From Tenacibaculum pelagium (lineage in GTDB: Bacteria > Bacteroidota > Bacteroidia > Flavobacteriales > Flavobacteriaceae): DNA of 64,000 nt. Shown here piece after piece: positions 62,949-64,000 of the stretch. Position numbers and translations under genes: made by a program. The first letter of the stretch is position 1. Each line of letters starts with the position of its first letter. The notes under the pieces were generated by a model. The model did not search any database, was not told the origin of the DNA, and was given only the letters and a program-made list of their open reading frames with translations. The DNA lies in contig NZ_JACGLS010000003.1 in assembly GCF_014062345.1 (NCBI RefSeq), positions 186,001-250,000 on the forward strand, written 5' to 3'.

Positions 62949-63602
62949 TTAGTCTATAAAGTAACCCTGTTTTAAATATTTCTCTTTATCAAATGAAAAC
63001 ATTTTTTTAGAAATTGGTTGGTTACTTTTAAATTTTGTAATTGTAAAGGTAGTTTCAGCTCCGTTAGAACCTATTTGTACTAATTTATATATGTGCTTCG
63101 TTTTAGCATCAATACCTAATTGTACTTTTACGATATCAGAGTTGCTATCAATAGGAGTTAAATCTACAAACTGAACTTTACGACCGTTATTGTTTTTTAA
63201 TTTTCCCATAGAAAAATTATAACCGTCTTTATAAAAAGTTAATAGTTTAGAAGGGTAAATAAAACCATCTTCTTCATCTAAATCTCCGTTAGTTATATTT
63301 ACTTCTTTTTCTTCTTGATTGATAACAACTAGCTTGTTTCCGTCAAAAATAAAATTGTTACCTAAATAATCAAGGTTGTATTTTTCTCCAGAAAGTGTTA
63401 TTTCTCCACGTATTGGAGGATCGTTTGTAATTCCTGCTTCTTTGTTTACTAATGTTGAGTTAAAACCAATAATCATATTGGTGTAAGCTCCCATTTTTAC
63501 TGATACTTCATCTAGTAGTAGCTTAGCTTCAGACGAGCTATTTTGAGCTATACTATTTAAACTAATAAATGCTGCGATGAATAATAATCCTACTTTTTTC
63601 AT
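62949..63602 (-). CDS. lolA: LolA-like outer-membrane lipoprotein carrier
   Basis: Periplasmic shuttle for lipoproteins, 217 residues. Signal peptide 1-19 (FISLNSIAQ before NSS), then a half-barrel beta-rich LolA fold: LLDEVSVKMGAYTNMIIGF, GEITLSGEKYNLDYLGNNF and FIYPSKLLTFYKDGYNF. It lies 17 bases after the ftsK stop codon, the usual neighbour. Confidence 0.88.
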   Translation of the reverse strand: MKKVGLLFIAAFISLNSIAQNSSSEAKLLLDEVSVKMGAYTNMIIGFNSTLVNKEAGITNDPPIRGEITLSGEKYNLDYLGNNFIFDGNKLVVINQEEKEVNITNGDLDEEDGFIYPSKLLTFYKDGYNFSMGKLKNNNGRKVQFVDLTPIDSNSDIVKVQLGIDAKTKHIYKLVQIGSNGAETTFTITKFKSNQPISKKMFSFDKEKYLKQGYFID

Positions 63603-63619
63603 ATTTCTAAATTAGAAAT

Positions 63620-64000
63620 TTAATTATTGTTTTTTTCGTTTTCTAATAACTGATCTAAAGCAACCAAATCAGGGACTAAAACTTGTCTTGCTTTACTACC
63701 TTCGAAAGACCCAACAATACCAGCAGCTTCTAATTGATCTATCAATCTACCAGCTCTGTTGTATCCTAACTTTAATTTACGTTGCAATAAAGATGCCGAA
63801 CCTTGTTGCGCTGTAACAATAAGTTCAGCTGCATCTTTAAACAGTTTATCTCTATCTGAAATGTCTATATCAAGATTTGTGCCACCTTCTTCACCAACAT
63901 ACTCTGGTAATAAGTGTGCTTTTGGATATGCGCGCTGAGAACCAATAAAATCAGTGATTTTTTCTACTTCAGGAGTATCAACAAAAGCACATTGAATTCT
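63620..64000 (-). CDS. ftsK: DNA translocase FtsK, C-terminal part (cut by window edge)
   Basis: The last 126 residues of FtsK run off the right edge. Seen are the end of the motor (RIQCAFVDTPEVEKITDFIG) and the gamma winged-helix domain that reads KOPS sites (SASLLQRKLKLGYNRAGRLI, DQLEAAGIVGSFEGSKARQV). Stop codon at 63620-63622. FtsK pumps DNA at the division septum. First gene of the ftsK-lolA pair. Confidence 0.93.
   Translation of the reverse strand, partial: RIQCAFVDTPEVEKITDFIGSQRAYPKAHLLPEYVGEEGGTNLDIDISDRDKLFKDAAELIVTAQQGSASLLQRKLKLGYNRAGRLIDQLEAAGIVGSFEGSKARQVLVPDLVALDQLLENEKNNN

Noticed and set aside
1-64000. tRNA, rRNA, CRISPR array, insertion sequence or prophage
   Set aside because: I looked in intergenic regions on both strands and found nothing that supports any of these; small RNAs cannot be excluded by eye.

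Overview
The window reads as a contiguous, gene-dense piece of chromosome from a marine-type member of the Flavobacteriaceae (Bacteroidetes), plausibly close to Tenacibaculum. The grounds are the strong AT bias, many exact Bacteroidetes -7 promoter boxes (TAnnTTTG) with no clear Shine-Dalgarno sites, and family variants usual in this class: a DUF349 repeat protein, type B L31, an FtsK-LolA-LptF-RibB run, an FtsH-LUD-CdsA run, and a SerB-SerA fusion. I saw no rRNA, tRNA, CRISPR array, insertion sequence or prophage, and no gap between genes reaches 300 bases.

Layout. 1-9150: TamB, two tandem DUF368 membrane proteins, shikimate dehydrogenase and a DUF349 protein, all on +. 9298-12035 (minus): a DKNYY protein, a coiled-coil protein of the zinc-ribbon family without cysteines, and a Nif3-like protein. 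12086-13629 (+): LpxK and a secreted thioredoxin-fold protein. 13626-18030 (minus): a Tet(M)-like GTPase, mannose-1-phosphate guanylyltransferase, a SprT-like protein and an SDR. 18105-23057: an amidohydrolase, a membrane protein, a beta-helix lipoprotein and glutaminyl cyclase. 23243-26218 (+): L31, an FMN glutamate-synthase-like protein and an rRNA methyltransferase-like protein. 26265-32964 (minus): histidine decarboxylase, then a small unit (thioredoxin-like, cysteine-rich MarR regulator, AAA ATPase, YggS) with two matching palindromes at its promoters, then GcvP. 33096-36393 (+): a UbiA-like protein, the SerB-SerA fusion and a small lipoprotein followed by a highly structured palindromic element.

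The main accessory block is 36573-46513. An IclR-family regulator diverges from a tightly packed 12-gene operon that degrades kynurenine: Kmo makes 3-hydroxykynurenine, KynU makes 3-hydroxyanthranilate, the dioxygenase makes aminocarboxymuconate semialdehyde, the ACMSD-type amidohydrolase decarboxylates it, the aldehyde dehydrogenase oxidises the product to 2-aminomuconate, and a RidA-family deaminase would remove the amino group. A perfect inverted repeat lies between regulator and operon. Four small genes of unknown function, a DUF1697 gene and an SDR lacking the usual Tyr/Lys pair are interleaved. Tryptophan dioxygenase, kynurenine formamidase and the later steps are not in the window.

46600-51241 (minus) is a six-gene unit RsfS-FtsH-LUD-CdsA-ACBP-YceI. 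51328-57198 holds BirA, PyrE with an SRPBCC protein, a Nudix hydrolase, DnaK, YjbQ and two unknowns. 57324-60206 (+) holds a type II NADH dehydrogenase, a small zinc-ribbon membrane protein with an apparent single-base frameshift, a small membrane protein and an AraC/GyrI regulator. 60261-64000 (minus) holds RibB with a degenerate GTP cyclohydrolase II domain, an LptF/G permease, LolA and the C-terminal end of FtsK.

The most interesting points are the MarR/thioredoxin/AAA module with paired operators, the 133-bp palindromic element after the small lipoprotein gene, the expanded kynurenine operon with its IclR operator, a group of genes whose promoter boxes predict leaderless mRNAs, a tamB gene with no AUG/GUG start, and several proteins that have lost key residues (zinc ribbon, GTP cyclohydrolase II, SDR).
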